Assembly: GCA_021779935.1 (NCBI GenBank)
Contig: JAJXZT010000032.1
Coordinates: 1-64,000, forward strand
Reading direction: 5' to 3'
DNA length: 64,000 nucleotides
Source of the DNA: Acidobacteriota bacterium
Lineage (GTDB): Bacteria > Acidobacteriota > Terriglobia > Terriglobales > Acidobacteriaceae
Position 1 is the first letter of the stretch. Every line of letters begins with the position of its first letter. Shown one piece after another: positions 17,433-24,671 of this stretch. Made by a program: the position numbers and the translations under genes. The notes beneath the pieces are model-generated. The model worked only from the letters and a program-made list of their open reading frames with translations, ran no database searches and was not told the origin of the DNA.

Positions 17433-17609
17433 CTACCTGCCTGTGGGGCGACCGGGACGCCAGTCAAATCTATCACGCAACTCACGCTGAATCTCAGCCC
17501 CGCGACGGACAAGGTCCCAATACGCCTCCGTGTCCGCGCTGAACGACTCATACTTAGTGTGCTCAATCCGATTTAATTCCCGAAGTAACTGCTCTTTTGT
17601 TTTACCCAT
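17433..17609 (-). CDS. small charged phage protein
   Basis: A 58-residue, mostly helical and strongly charged protein (GKTKEQLLRELNRIEHTKYESFS at the start, RRGAEIQRELRDRF later). The ATG at 17,609 sits one base beyond the stop codon of the primase-helicase gene, and GGAGG in that gene's last codons is about 10 nt upstream, so translation is coupled. The function is unknown; a small DNA-binding or replication accessory role would fit its place. Confidence 0.55.
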   Translation of the reverse strand: MGKTKEQLLRELNRIEHTKYESFSADTEAYWDLVRRGAEIQRELRDRFDWRPGRPTGR

Positions 17610-17610
17610 T

Positions 17611-20361
17611 TTACATTGCCTCCACATCTGGAAGTGTTTCACAGTAGGTTAGTTTTGTGAACGTGTAGTAGGTGGTGTTCAGGTGCCTGTCTTTTTTCGC
17701 TACGAGACCAAAACGCTTCTCCAGTAGTTTAATGTTGCCTTTAAAGTAACGTGCTACCGCATTCTTGTTTGAAATCTGCCTGCGTAACACGGAGTCGTCG
17801 TACCCGGCAATGTTGGCAAATATGCCTCCCCACTCTTTGGCGGTCATGGAGCGGTTGTTGTAAGACGCCGGGACCTTAGCGATGAGGTCGATGATCTCGC
17901 AACTATCCACGACTGAATTCTCCTGCCTACCTTCTAGTCGCACCATGGAAGTCCGGAAAGCTGCCTCAGTGCCCTCAACCATGGCCATCGACAAACCAAA
18001 AACAAAGTAGTCAGACATGCGATGGCTCACGGTCAGGTTCCCACGCCCGGTCTCGTCTGCCATCTTTAGTTCTTTCATCGCACTGTATAAGCGCGAGACA
18101 AGCTCAGTCCATATGGTGTTACGCAACTCATCTGTCCAGTTGAGGTAGTAGGTTGCACGGTAGGGGTTTTTCTCCTCTCGGGCTGCGGCGTCAACTATAA
18201 GCATTCGGTTGGCGACTGACTCCTCTGCTGGATCACCCGTGTTCATAGTAAGCCACATGCGAGCTTGGTACGGTGACTCTTGCATCGTGCTTGTTGTGTA
18301 AAGCACTCGGCGGGTGTCAGTGCCACCCGTAGCGATGACCTTCAGGATGTTCGACAGTTCCTTCAAACGGTTGGCTTCGTCCAGACCAATAAACGGGTAG
18401 TTGATTGCCTTGTCTTTCAACTCTTGGATGCCAGTTCGCCCTTCGGGCGTATCAAACATCGCGAACTTGTTTCCTTGGATTAGGCGACCTACACAAGTAA
18501 CTAAGGCAGACTTCATGCTCCCGGTGACACCAGTGAAAGCTACAAACGGGGTGGCCTTCAAACGCTCGGTGAAATACAAGCTGAGGATGGAAGTCAGAAG
18601 CAACAATTGTGCGGACGACTTGCCGAGTCCATCGTCTGCATAGTTGATTGTGTCTAGGATGTGCGTGTGAATCAATCCTTTGGGCTCTAGGGCAGGAATC
18701 GGTTGCATGTTGTCAATATCACAGACCAGTGGATCACACTTACGCACTCCATGGTCAAACAAGATGCCCTCGTCCCCGTTGCGCATACGGGTAACACCCT
18801 CACTGGTGATCTTAAGGAAGTTGCCAGCATACTCATTGACATAGAGGGTGTGGGTCTCCCGGTCGTAGTAACTCATAAGTAGGATAATGTTTCGGTCACA
18901 TACCATGGAGCTTAAGTATTTCGTGATCTGGGCTGCGACCGGATCACCGGGCAGTACACCAAACTGTACGAGATAGTGAAGAAACTCTGGGGAGGTAACT
19001 AGCAGGTTTTCCCGACTGGAGTTTGGCACATAGACTACACCCGCGCCAGTAGACCAAAAAGTCCCGGCATTTCGCATGTGGCTGACTATAAGACTACACA
19101 CCATGCGATGTTTCTCCCTCCGGGGGTACCAAGGAATATCTTTTATGGGTTTCTCTGGTGCCCTCATTATTTCATCCACCTTTTCCCTGACATCATGAGC
19201 GATTTTTGTACCAACAGGGACCTGGGTCGTCTGCGCTGGCAGTGCGTCTGGCAACTCTGTTTTTGGTGACGATTCCTGGGCTTCTACATCGTCAAAGTCG
19301 CAGTCAAAACCCCGCATGATGTCAACAATGGTTGGCTTTCCAATCTTGTGCCCAGCCCGTTTCTCCATCTCGTCAACCCACTCTTTTGTGTTGAGTCCCC
19401 CGCAAGAATTGTGCGAACAAAAATATGTGACCCAACCATCTTTGTCCACAAACGTGTAGGCATCGGGTTTTTGGTGGTCGCCGTTGTTAAGGCAGTCGTG
19501 CTGGTACTTGGTTCCACCGTTGTAGGGAAGACCTGCACCATGCTCAATGTTGGCGTCCGTTAGTGCTTGGCTCACTAACTCGGGTGTCCACGATCCTTGA
19601 GTTGCCCTGCCCGACTTGTTCTTGCCTTTGTTGGTTGCTGGCGACATGGCAGCGAGAGCAGTAAGCTGCTCCAGAGTTACAATCTCTCCAGTGTACTGTG
19701 CGTTGGTAGGCATCTTGGCGATACGGTGCGGCCTGTCCTCGGTGCTGTCCCCCTTAGCTGCCAAAGACCCATAGGCTTTGATGATGCGTGCTGCGTTGAA
19801 CACTGAGGTGTCAACCTTCACTTTGTCGGTGGAGAACTTAGCATCCAGTGCTAACAGACAACTCTCGACGAGTTCCCTGCTCTCATTCGTGTTTGGAAGA
19901 TCGATGCGGTAGAGCAGATGGTAGCCGTTGCCTGAGTCGGCTACTAATGGTTCGGGCCAACCCAACTCAGTCAGCCACGTGTGCACCGCCGCGTGTAGTT
20001 CTTTAGCGAGTGCTTTCTCCTCATTCGTCGAACTGATACCAGCCGGACGTTGTGGGTCTACGTCAATGAACAGATAGCGTCTGCGGAGAATGTCTTGGTC
20101 CTGGGTCGTGGTTTTGGCATACGGCTTAAGCCAGTTATTTGCCCTCGCCCGTAGTGCGGGGTTAACGGGGTTTAGGGTGACATATACCGCCTCGACCTCA
20201 CCACTCTTACTAGCGATTGCGTCAGCTAGCTTGTCGAAGTCATTGAAGTAACCGCTACATGCCTTGTTTTTTGGGTCGGTGATGCGAACCTCAACCACAT
20301 CTCCGGGCTCGAACATCTTACTAATTGCGTGTTTGATGTACTGCGGATTGTAGGTAGCCAT
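17611..20361 (-). CDS. phage primase-helicase (AEP-type primase with superfamily 3-like helicase)
   Basis: A 916-residue replication protein. The N-terminal third looks like an archaeo-eukaryotic-type primase: D100-V-D102-P, then DSGNGYHLLYRIDLP, the typical acidic pair and Gly-rich loop. A zinc-type cluster (CLNNGDH... CSHNSCGG, about residues 275-310) follows. The second half is an AAA+/SF3-like helicase with Walker A GVTGSMKSA (Lys617) and IGLDEANRLKEL as Walker B, then a sensor-like region ending TTSTMQES. The combination primes and unwinds phage DNA in one chain. The ATG at 20,361 overlaps the stop of the preceding gene as TAATG. Iteron-like repeats in the hub about 1.2 kb away are its likely origin. 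Confidence 0.85.
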   Translation of the reverse strand: MATYNPQYIKHAISKMFEPGDVVEVRITDPKNKACSGYFNDFDKLADAIASKSGEVEAVYVTLNPVNPALRARANNWLKPYAKTTTQDQDILRRRYLFIDVDPQRPAGISSTNEEKALAKELHAAVHTWLTELGWPEPLVADSGNGYHLLYRIDLPNTNESRELVESCLLALDAKFSTDKVKVDTSVFNAARIIKAYGSLAAKGDSTEDRPHRIAKMPTNAQYTGEIVTLEQLTALAAMSPATNKGKNKSGRATQGSWTPELVSQALTDANIEHGAGLPYNGGTKYQHDCLNNGDHQKPDAYTFVDKDGWVTYFCSHNSCGGLNTKEWVDEMEKRAGHKIGKPTIVDIMRGFDCDFDDVEAQESSPKTELPDALPAQTTQVPVGTKIAHDVREKVDEIMRAPEKPIKDIPWYPRREKHRMVCSLIVSHMRNAGTFWSTGAGVVYVPNSSRENLLVTSPEFLHYLVQFGVLPGDPVAAQITKYLSSMVCDRNIILLMSYYDRETHTLYVNEYAGNFLKITSEGVTRMRNGDEGILFDHGVRKCDPLVCDIDNMQPIPALEPKGLIHTHILDTINYADDGLGKSSAQLLLLTSILSLYFTERLKATPFVAFTGVTGSMKSALVTCVGRLIQGNKFAMFDTPEGRTGIQELKDKAINYPFIGLDEANRLKELSNILKVIATGGTDTRRVLYTTSTMQESPYQARMWLTMNTGDPAEESVANRMLIVDAAAREEKNPYRATYYLNWTDELRNTIWTELVSRLYSAMKELKMADETGRGNLTVSHRMSDYFVFGLSMAMVEGTEAAFRTSMVRLEGRQENSVVDSCEIIDLIAKVPASYNNRSMTAKEWGGIFANIAGYDDSVLRRQISNKNAVARYFKGNIKLLEKRFGLVAKKDRHLNTTYYTFTKLTYCETLPDVEAM

Positions 20362-20804
20362 TATAATTTTCCCTGTGCAATTGCGTCTGTGGCCCAAACA
20401 AGTGCATCCTCTCTGGACTCAGTGAAGGGTGCGAACGGGCAGTTTTTTACCGTCCAACCGTGTTGCGTTTTGTGGACGACTATGGTTGTTGAGGATGTCC
20501 GGTTAACCCACCTAGAACCCTGTTGTTTCCAGTCCTTCATACATTGGGCTATTTTTTCCTGCCTTACCTGCTGTGCTAACTGCTGTGCCAACTGATGTTT
20601 ACGCTGTTTGTCCATCAACTTCTCAGCGTGGTTAATGTCGGCTCTCTGGCTGTAGCAGAGGTTGGCCGCACACTCACAACCAACCTCGATGACAGACCCG
20701 TCGTCTTTTTGGACCCTGTGAAGGTGCACCAAACGAGTGTTGCCACAATTTTCGCAACTGGAGGTTCCGAACTCAACTAAGCGATGCCCAATCCAGTTAG
20801 CCAT
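20361..20804 (-). CDS. small zinc-binding phage protein
   Basis: A 147-residue protein. A likely zinc site comes from C-E-N-C (near residue 18) and CECAANLC (about 45-52). A basic coiled-coil-like helix (HAEKLMDKQRKHQLAQQLAQ) and a C-terminal globular part with HKTQHGWTVKNCPF follow. It could be a single-stranded DNA, RNA or protein-binding factor of the early operon; I do not recognise a family. ATG 20,804 is preceded by AGGGGTGG; the frame could open at TTG 20,810. It overlaps its upstream neighbour by 8 bp and is coupled to the primase-helicase downstream. Confidence 0.65.
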   Translation of the reverse strand: MANWIGHRLVEFGTSSCENCGNTRLVHLHRVQKDDGSVIEVGCECAANLCYSQRADINHAEKLMDKQRKHQLAQQLAQQVRQEKIAQCMKDWKQQGSRWVNRTSSTTIVVHKTQHGWTVKNCPFAPFTESREDALVWATDAIAQGKL

Positions 20805-20991
20805 TTTCAACCACCCCTACTGTAAGTCTCAAGGAATGCAGCCTCCGACCTTTTACTTTTGGTAACGCCAAAAGAGTGTCTACGGCTCGTCCAATGGCGA
20901 CAGCCAAGGTTGAGCCCTGACCCTCAGACTCCTGATAGGCGTGACCTGCGGGTAGGTCAGGAATGAATGCGCTGATAGTTACTCTCTTCAT
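20797..20991 (-). CDS. hypothetical small early phage protein
   Basis: A 64-residue protein with a beta-rich start (MKRVTISAFIPDLPAG) and an amphipathic helix (TLAVAIGRAVDTLLALPKV). No domain is recognised. The 8-bp overlap with the following zinc-protein gene marks it as part of the early operon. Confidence 0.55.
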   Translation of the reverse strand: MKRVTISAFIPDLPAGHAYQESEGQGSTLAVAIGRAVDTLLALPKVKGRRLHSLRLTVGVVENG

Positions 20992-21123
20992 GCTAAAGGT
21001 TCCTTGTAGTCGAATTTATTTTTAGTTAGCGTTTTACAGGGCTGTGTCGTCCAACGGCTCTGCCAGAGTAACAATCGTCGCTGTAGTCATGGTCCAACCG
21101 AAAACAACTAACAGTCGCGGGTT

Positions 21124-21426
21124 TCATTCCTGACCCCCAACTCCATCTTTTGTGTGGTTTTCCTTGCATTCGTCACACTGGCATGTGTCCGGGTATGTAC
21201 GAGGAAGGGCGGTGGGTTGGGTGTTCTCGGCGGGTTTGGGCTTTGGACCTCGGCGACGAAGAAGACCTACCGCACCGTGTTGGCGAACAATTTTATTGAC
21301 CACCTGACAACTGACGTTGAACCGGGCGGCGATCATCTCATATGAGAGCTGGGTTTCCCGGATCATGTTCCAAATTGCCTCGTTACGCTCGTTCCTTAGT
21401 TGCTCAATCTTATCCTTGTAAGTCAT
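21124..21426 (-). CDS. phage helix-turn-helix protein (candidate early regulator)
   Basis: A 100-residue protein. Residues about 27-50 (LSYEMIAARFNVSCQVVNKI) form a clear helix-turn-helix. A basic RRRGPKPKP linker follows and the tail has CQCDECKENH, a possible metal site. It is the first gene of the leftward early operon and has a strong ribosome binding site (AAGGAG). A perfect palindrome lies in its leader 15 bp upstream of the start codon, so autoregulation is likely. It is the only HTH protein near the divergent hub and so the best candidate for the lysogeny or early switch, though it does not resemble CI or Cro. Confidence 0.65.
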   Translation of the reverse strand: MTYKDKIEQLRNERNEAIWNMIRETQLSYEMIAARFNVSCQVVNKIVRQHGAVGLLRRRGPKPKPAENTQPTALPRTYPDTCQCDECKENHTKDGVGGQE

Positions 21427-21440
21427 AAAACTCCTTTTTT

Positions 21441-21455
21441 GGTGAGTTACTCACC
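21441..21455. promoter_or_regulatory. palindromic operator upstream of the HTH gene
   Basis: GGTGAG-TTA-CTCACC is a perfect 6-bp inverted repeat with a 3-bp centre, located between the HTH gene's ribosome binding site and the hub. It is a likely binding site for the HTH protein or a repressor. Confidence 0.55.
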
Positions 21456-21610
21456 CACGCTACTTAATACCCACGTAAGTTAAAAATTTATGAATAAGAG
21501 ATATGGGTTTTTGATGAGTTGAGTGGTTTTTTGCCAGTATTACTGCGATTTTTGGGGTGAAAAATAAATTTTTGTGAATCGCTAATTGATGGTTTTGATG
21601 GTAGGCCGGA

Positions 21611-21649
21611 AATGTGGGCTAGGAATGTGGGCCCGAAATGTGGGCCAGG
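21611..21649 (+). repeat. three 13-bp tandem iteron-like repeats
   Basis: AATGTGGGC followed by four more conserved bases starts at 21,611, 21,624 and 21,637, an exact 13-bp period. A degenerate fourth unit (9 of 13 matches) precedes them at 21,598. The period rules out a coding repeat. The context suggests initiator or regulator binding. Confidence 0.65.
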
Positions 21650-21805
21650 TGTAATCCGGGAATATAGACCTGTTTTTTGCTAGTAGCCGCTAGCGGTCGC
21701 TAGTAGTAATAAGTAGCATATTTTTTCCCAGTAAAATGAGTAAAAAAGACCCCCTATGCTAGTACTTAAGTAAGAATGTTAACCTTTTTTTGGTATAAGA
21801 AGAAA

Positions 21806-21848
21806 TTATATATATATAAGAGAAAGGGAAGAGTGTATATATATATAA
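21806..21848. repeat. AT-only inverted repeat (possible unwinding element)
   Basis: TTATATATATATA and TATATATATATAA flank a 16-bp purine-rich centre. It can extrude or melt easily and lies about 160 bp from the iteron array. Confidence 0.55.
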
Positions 21849-22066
21849 CTTCTGAACAGCATGGTTGAGTACTAGCACTCGCTAGCTAAGGGGTGGATAA
21901 CCAACTTACTGGCTGACCTACCCCCGCTGGTCCCACCCTTAACTGGTTACCCTTTCTCTGCACCCAGACCCGGCACCACGCCGCCGCCGTACCCCCGATG
22001 ACCCTGACCCATCACCTCAACCCCTCCGACGCCTTAAAACGCTTCTAATCGCGTTTTTCAGTATTG

Positions 22067-22645
22067 ATGTCATGCATGACAATTTCAGAACGTACCCTTA
22101 CCCATCTCGCCTACTTAGTCGTCATCATTGCCCTATTGGGTCTCGGGTACCATGAGGCCCACCACCAACAGGCAGCCAACACCACCGCCCGGCAGGTGGA
22201 GAAGCAGTCCAGTAAAAATATTGAAACCGCCGAATCTCGTATCGTCACCCGAGACAAGGTCACCGCCGTGGCGGTAAAAACCATCCGGGCGAGAGCCCCG
22301 CACACCCCCGCTCAGGCGGTCGCGGTTTTAAACCCCACCCTGCCTGTACCCATCGCAACTCTCCCTGACAGCCCTAGCTACGTCCTACCCCCACTGGACA
22401 TCGAGGCTCTCGCCAATCAAAAACTTCAACTCGATACCTGCACACTAGAACTAACTACCTGCACTCAGGATTTGGAAGACACACGTAAGATTAACGCCGC
22501 TACCACAGCTACCGCTACGGCATGGAAGCAAGCAGCGACCCACAAGGCTGGGTTCCTTGCCTCCGTTTGGCGTACCACCAAAACGGTTGGCAAGTACGCA
22601 GCGGTTGCGGCTATTGCTTACGAAATCGGTCGTCATCGTCAATGA
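22067..22645 (+). CDS. membrane-anchored coiled-coil protein, spanin (Rz)-like
   Basis: A 192-residue protein with an N-terminal transmembrane helix (HLAYLVVIIALLGLGY), a long Ala/Thr/Gln-rich periplasmic region with coiled-coil character, a Cys-bearing segment (DTCTLELTTCTQDLEDTRK) and a final hydrophobic patch (GKYAAVAAIAYEIG). Inner-membrane spanins have this architecture, and a holin-like gene and lysozyme follow within 1.6 kb. I see no paired outer spanin lipoprotein. The start could be ATG 22,067 or 22,076; neither has a strong ribosome binding site. It is the first gene of the rightward operon. Confidence 0.5.
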   Translation: MSCMTISERTLTHLAYLVVIIALLGLGYHEAHHQQAANTTARQVEKQSSKNIETAESRIVTRDKVTAVAVKTIRARAPHTPAQAVAVLNPTLPVPIATLPDSPSYVLPPLDIEALANQKLQLDTCTLELTTCTQDLEDTRKINAATTATATAWKQAATHKAGFLASVWRTTKTVGKYAAVAAIAYEIGRHRQ

Positions 22646-22687
22646 GTGAAATTCCTTGCTACCGGCTCCCTAGGTAGGGAGATTTTT

Positions 22688-22837
22688 ATGCAAAGCAAAA
22701 GTAAGAGCAAGATTGATCCAGACGACCTCAGGGCACTTATAAACAAATTGAAACAGAGTGATCCAGACAAACGGGCAAAGTTGCTCAAGGTTTTGGAGGA
22801 CTTGCTCAACGAACTTACGGGTGCACACTGTGGGTAA
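22688..22837 (+). CDS. small charged helical phage protein
   Basis: A 49-residue Lys/Asp-rich helical protein (QSKSKSKIDPDDLRALINKL, then LLKVLEDLLNELTG). ATG 22,688 is preceded by GGGAG at 6 nt; an upstream GTG at 22,646 lacks a site. It overlaps the start of the next gene by 8 bp. Function unknown. Confidence 0.5.
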   Translation: MQSKSKSKIDPDDLRALINKLKQSDPDKRAKLLKVLEDLLNELTGAHCG

Positions 22838-23120
22838 GGACTACACCGCTATTTACGCACCCAAGGTGAGGGTCATTGCCGCCGCTGTTGCCCGCCGGTT
22901 TCATCTGTCCGCCGATGATCGAGATGACATTGCCCAGACGCTATTCCTACGACTCGTCAAACTCGGCAATGACCCACGTCTTGCCACCACTGCTTGGGCA
23001 CACACGGTGCTTAACAACGCCGCGATTGATTACCTGCGTCACCACAGGTACGTCTATTCTCACGAGTGCCTTACGGGCGAGTTGGACGACGACAATTTTG
23101 ACCCCGGTCAAACGTACTAG
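22830..23120 (+). CDS. sigma-70 region 2-like phage protein
   Basis: About 96 residues. RFHLSADDRDDIAQTLFLRL followed by AWAHTVLNNAAIDYLRHHR matches sigma region 2.1-2.4, including the core-binding helix and the aromatic melting helix, but there is no region 4. It could be a stand-alone core-RNA-polymerase binder that redirects transcription to late genes, or work with a separate DNA-recognition protein. The start is probably GTG 22,830 or 22,821, overlapping the preceding gene. A fuller sigma-like protein is encoded at 48,663. Confidence 0.55.
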   Translation: MGKDYTAIYAPKVRVIAAAVARRFHLSADDRDDIAQTLFLRLVKLGNDPRLATTAWAHTVLNNAAIDYLRHHRYVYSHECLTGELDDDNFDPGQTY

Positions 23121-23135
23121 TAGGTGGAGTCATCA

Positions 23136-23465
23136 ATGCCCGACCGTGCCCCACATCCCTGCTATCACGCCGGGTGCAAAAATCTTACGCACACACGTTT
23201 TTGTGTTGAGTGTGCAAAGACACATGACGCATGGGGTTGGACTAAGTCAGCCTCCGAGCGCGGGTATGGGTATGCATGGGAAAAGTTGAGAGTCAAAGTC
23301 TTACGACGTGACCCGGTTTGTAGGATGTGTGGTATTCGCGAGAGTAACAACGTTGACCATATCAAACCCAAGACAGCCGGTGGAAAAGATGACCTGAGCA
23401 ACTTACAGGGACTTTGTACTCAGTGTCACCGGGAAAAGACTCAGCAAGATAGGAAGAATGCATGA
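23136..23465 (+). CDS. phage HNH endonuclease
   Basis: A 109-residue HNH nuclease. Zinc-knuckle cysteines CRMCG and CTQC frame the catalytic NVDHIKPKTAGGKDDLSNLQGLC motif; a second Cys/His cluster (CYHAGC, CVECAKTH) is at the N-terminus. In HK97-type phages a small HNH protein sits near the terminase genes and is needed for cos cleavage with the large terminase; here it is about 0.8 kb before the small terminase. GGAG before ATG 23,136 sets the start. The stop overlaps the next ATG (ATGA). Confidence 0.88.
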   Translation: MPDRAPHPCYHAGCKNLTHTRFCVECAKTHDAWGWTKSASERGYGYAWEKLRVKVLRRDPVCRMCGIRESNNVDHIKPKTAGGKDDLSNLQGLCTQCHREKTQQDRKNA

Positions 23466-23671
23466 ACGTTAAACTTCACAACCTATGGCTTCACACACGT
23501 GTAACTGTACACGGTATTGGCGCGGCAATCATCTCAGGTGTTGCGACGGCAGTTACGGCGTCGGTAGTTACGCCTGACTTGAGTTACACCCAACTACTTA
23601 AGATGGCATCGATGGGCGCAATCATCGGCGTCATCGGGTACTTCGCTAAGTCTCCAGTAGAGCACGAGTAA
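23462..23671 (+). CDS. holin-like small membrane protein
   Basis: A 69-residue protein with two hydrophobic helices (GIGAAIISGVATAVTASVV and MASMGAIIGVIGYFA) joined by a short turn and a charged tail. Size, topology and position immediately before the lysozyme gene are those of a class II holin, which forms the lesion that lets the endolysin reach the wall. It is translationally coupled to the HNH gene. Confidence 0.7.
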   Translation: MNVKLHNLWLHTRVTVHGIGAAIISGVATAVTASVVTPDLSYTQLLKMASMGAIIGVIGYFAKSPVEHE

Positions 23672-23678
23672 TAACTCT

Positions 23679-24098
23679 ATGACACTGAGTGACCAACTCA
23701 TACGTGACGAAGGTGTAAGACTCTTCGCCTACCTTGACAGTCGTGGGTATGTGACGATTGGTGTGGGACGTTGCCTCGACAAAAACAAAGGACGTGGCAT
23801 TACGCGAAATGAAGCAATGGTTTTGCTTCAGAACGATATTGTTTGGGTAAAGTCGGAAATCGCATCCCACCTTCCATGGGCAGCGCATTTAGACGACGCA
23901 CGCATGGGCGTGCTTTGCAATATGGTATTTAACCTCGGCATGGATGGCTTGCTTGAGTTCCACGATTTTCTTGGGCACGTGCAACGCGGTGAGTACGGTG
24001 ATGCAGCCGACGCGATGTTGCACAGCACATGGGCAGGGCAGGTTGGCGACCGCGCAACTCGACTGTCTCGACAGATGACAGACGGCGTGATGTATTAA
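23679..24098 (+). CDS. phage lysozyme (glycoside hydrolase family 24 endolysin)
   Basis: A 139-residue muramidase of the T4 lysozyme type. The catalytic triad E11-8x-D20-5x-T26 is intact in RDEGVRLFAYLDSRGYVTIG, and the C-terminal half carries the family's helical bundle (LCNMVFNLGMDGL, then GDRATRLSRQM). It hydrolyses peptidoglycan at the end of the lytic cycle. No signal peptide is seen, so release through the holin is expected. It starts 7 bp after the holin-like gene. Confidence 0.92.
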   Translation: MTLSDQLIRDEGVRLFAYLDSRGYVTIGVGRCLDKNKGRGITRNEAMVLLQNDIVWVKSEIASHLPWAAHLDDARMGVLCNMVFNLGMDGLLEFHDFLGHVQRGEYGDAADAMLHSTWAGQVGDRATRLSRQMTDGVMY

Positions 24099-24145
24099 CT
24101 TGTGAGTAAACATAGGCATAGCGAAAATTTAACCCATTAGTAAAC

Positions 24146-24174
24146 GATTTAGAACCCTAGGGGGGCTCTAAATC
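24146..24174. terminator. hairpin between lysis and packaging modules
   Basis: GATTTAGA (24,146-24,153) pairs with TCTAAATC (24,167-24,174), with additional CCC/GGG pairing inside. The 156-bp gap is the largest in the left part of the late operon. There is no real T tract, so it may be an attenuator. Confidence 0.4.
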
Positions 24175-24254
24175 CTTTAGAATGAGTTGCTTACCGACCG
24201 CCGCCAAGTTTGATTTTTACGACCGCAAAATTTTAAAGTTTGGAACACATAAAA

Positions 24255-24671
24255 ATGGCAAGACCTCGCAAACCTTCAGTTGTATTAGAGATGAACGGCT
24301 CCTTTGACCATGACCCACAGCGTCGCACCGCTCGTGCGAACGAGCCTAAGATTGAAACCCCAGTTGGCAACCCACCAACCTGCCTCACGACAAAAGAGCG
24401 GCGCGTGTGGCGCGACATCTCCTCTACGGTTCCATGGCTTACGGTCGCCGACCGCTACGTTTTGATCCTTGCTTGCAAGCTCTCTATCAAGGTGATGGAT
24501 GGCACAGCCAAACCTCAGGAGTACAGCACATACATGACTACCCTGTCTCGTCTGGGTATGACCCCCGCTGATAAGAGCAGGGTTTCTATGCCAACGAGTA
24601 AGCAGCAAGCGGATGGATGGGATGATTTCGCAGTCACACCCGCTCATAGCGATGCACGGAAGGCGCAATAA
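24255..24671 (+). CDS. phage terminase small subunit (P27 family)
   Basis: A 138-residue protein. The pattern NPPTCLTTKERRVWRDISST, ADRYVLILAC and TTLSRLGMTPADKSR is characteristic of P27-type small terminases, which recognise the packaging site and stimulate the large subunit. The basic start (MARPRKPS) is usual. ATG 24,255 is preferred to TTG 24,240. The stop overlaps the next start (TAATG). The large subunit is not next to it but 2.4 kb downstream. Confidence 0.82.
   Translation: MARPRKPSVVLEMNGSFDHDPQRRTARANEPKIETPVGNPPTCLTTKERRVWRDISSTVPWLTVADRYVLILACKLSIKVMDGTAKPQEYSTYMTTLSRLGMTPADKSRVSMPTSKQQADGWDDFAVTPAHSDARKAQ

Larger units (their letters stand above)
21456..22066. other. non-coding divergent control and origin-like hub of the prophage
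   Basis: No gene is supported here. The stretch separates the leftward early and rightward late operons. It contains AGATATGGGT (21,499-21,508), a 13-bp tandem repeat array (21,611-21,649), the palindrome CCGCTAGCGG (21,687-21,696) between two GCTAGTAG copies (21,679 and 21,699), CTAGTACT (21,759-21,766) with its inverse AGTACTAG (21,868-21,875), and an AT-only inverted repeat (21,806-21,848). Iterons beside an AT-rich melting element are what a phage replication origin looks like; both early and late promoters must also lie here. Confidence 0.5.

Noticed and set aside
21427-22066. CRISPR-like array in the phage hub
   Set aside because: The repeats are 13 bp in direct tandem without spacers, and no cas genes occur in the window.
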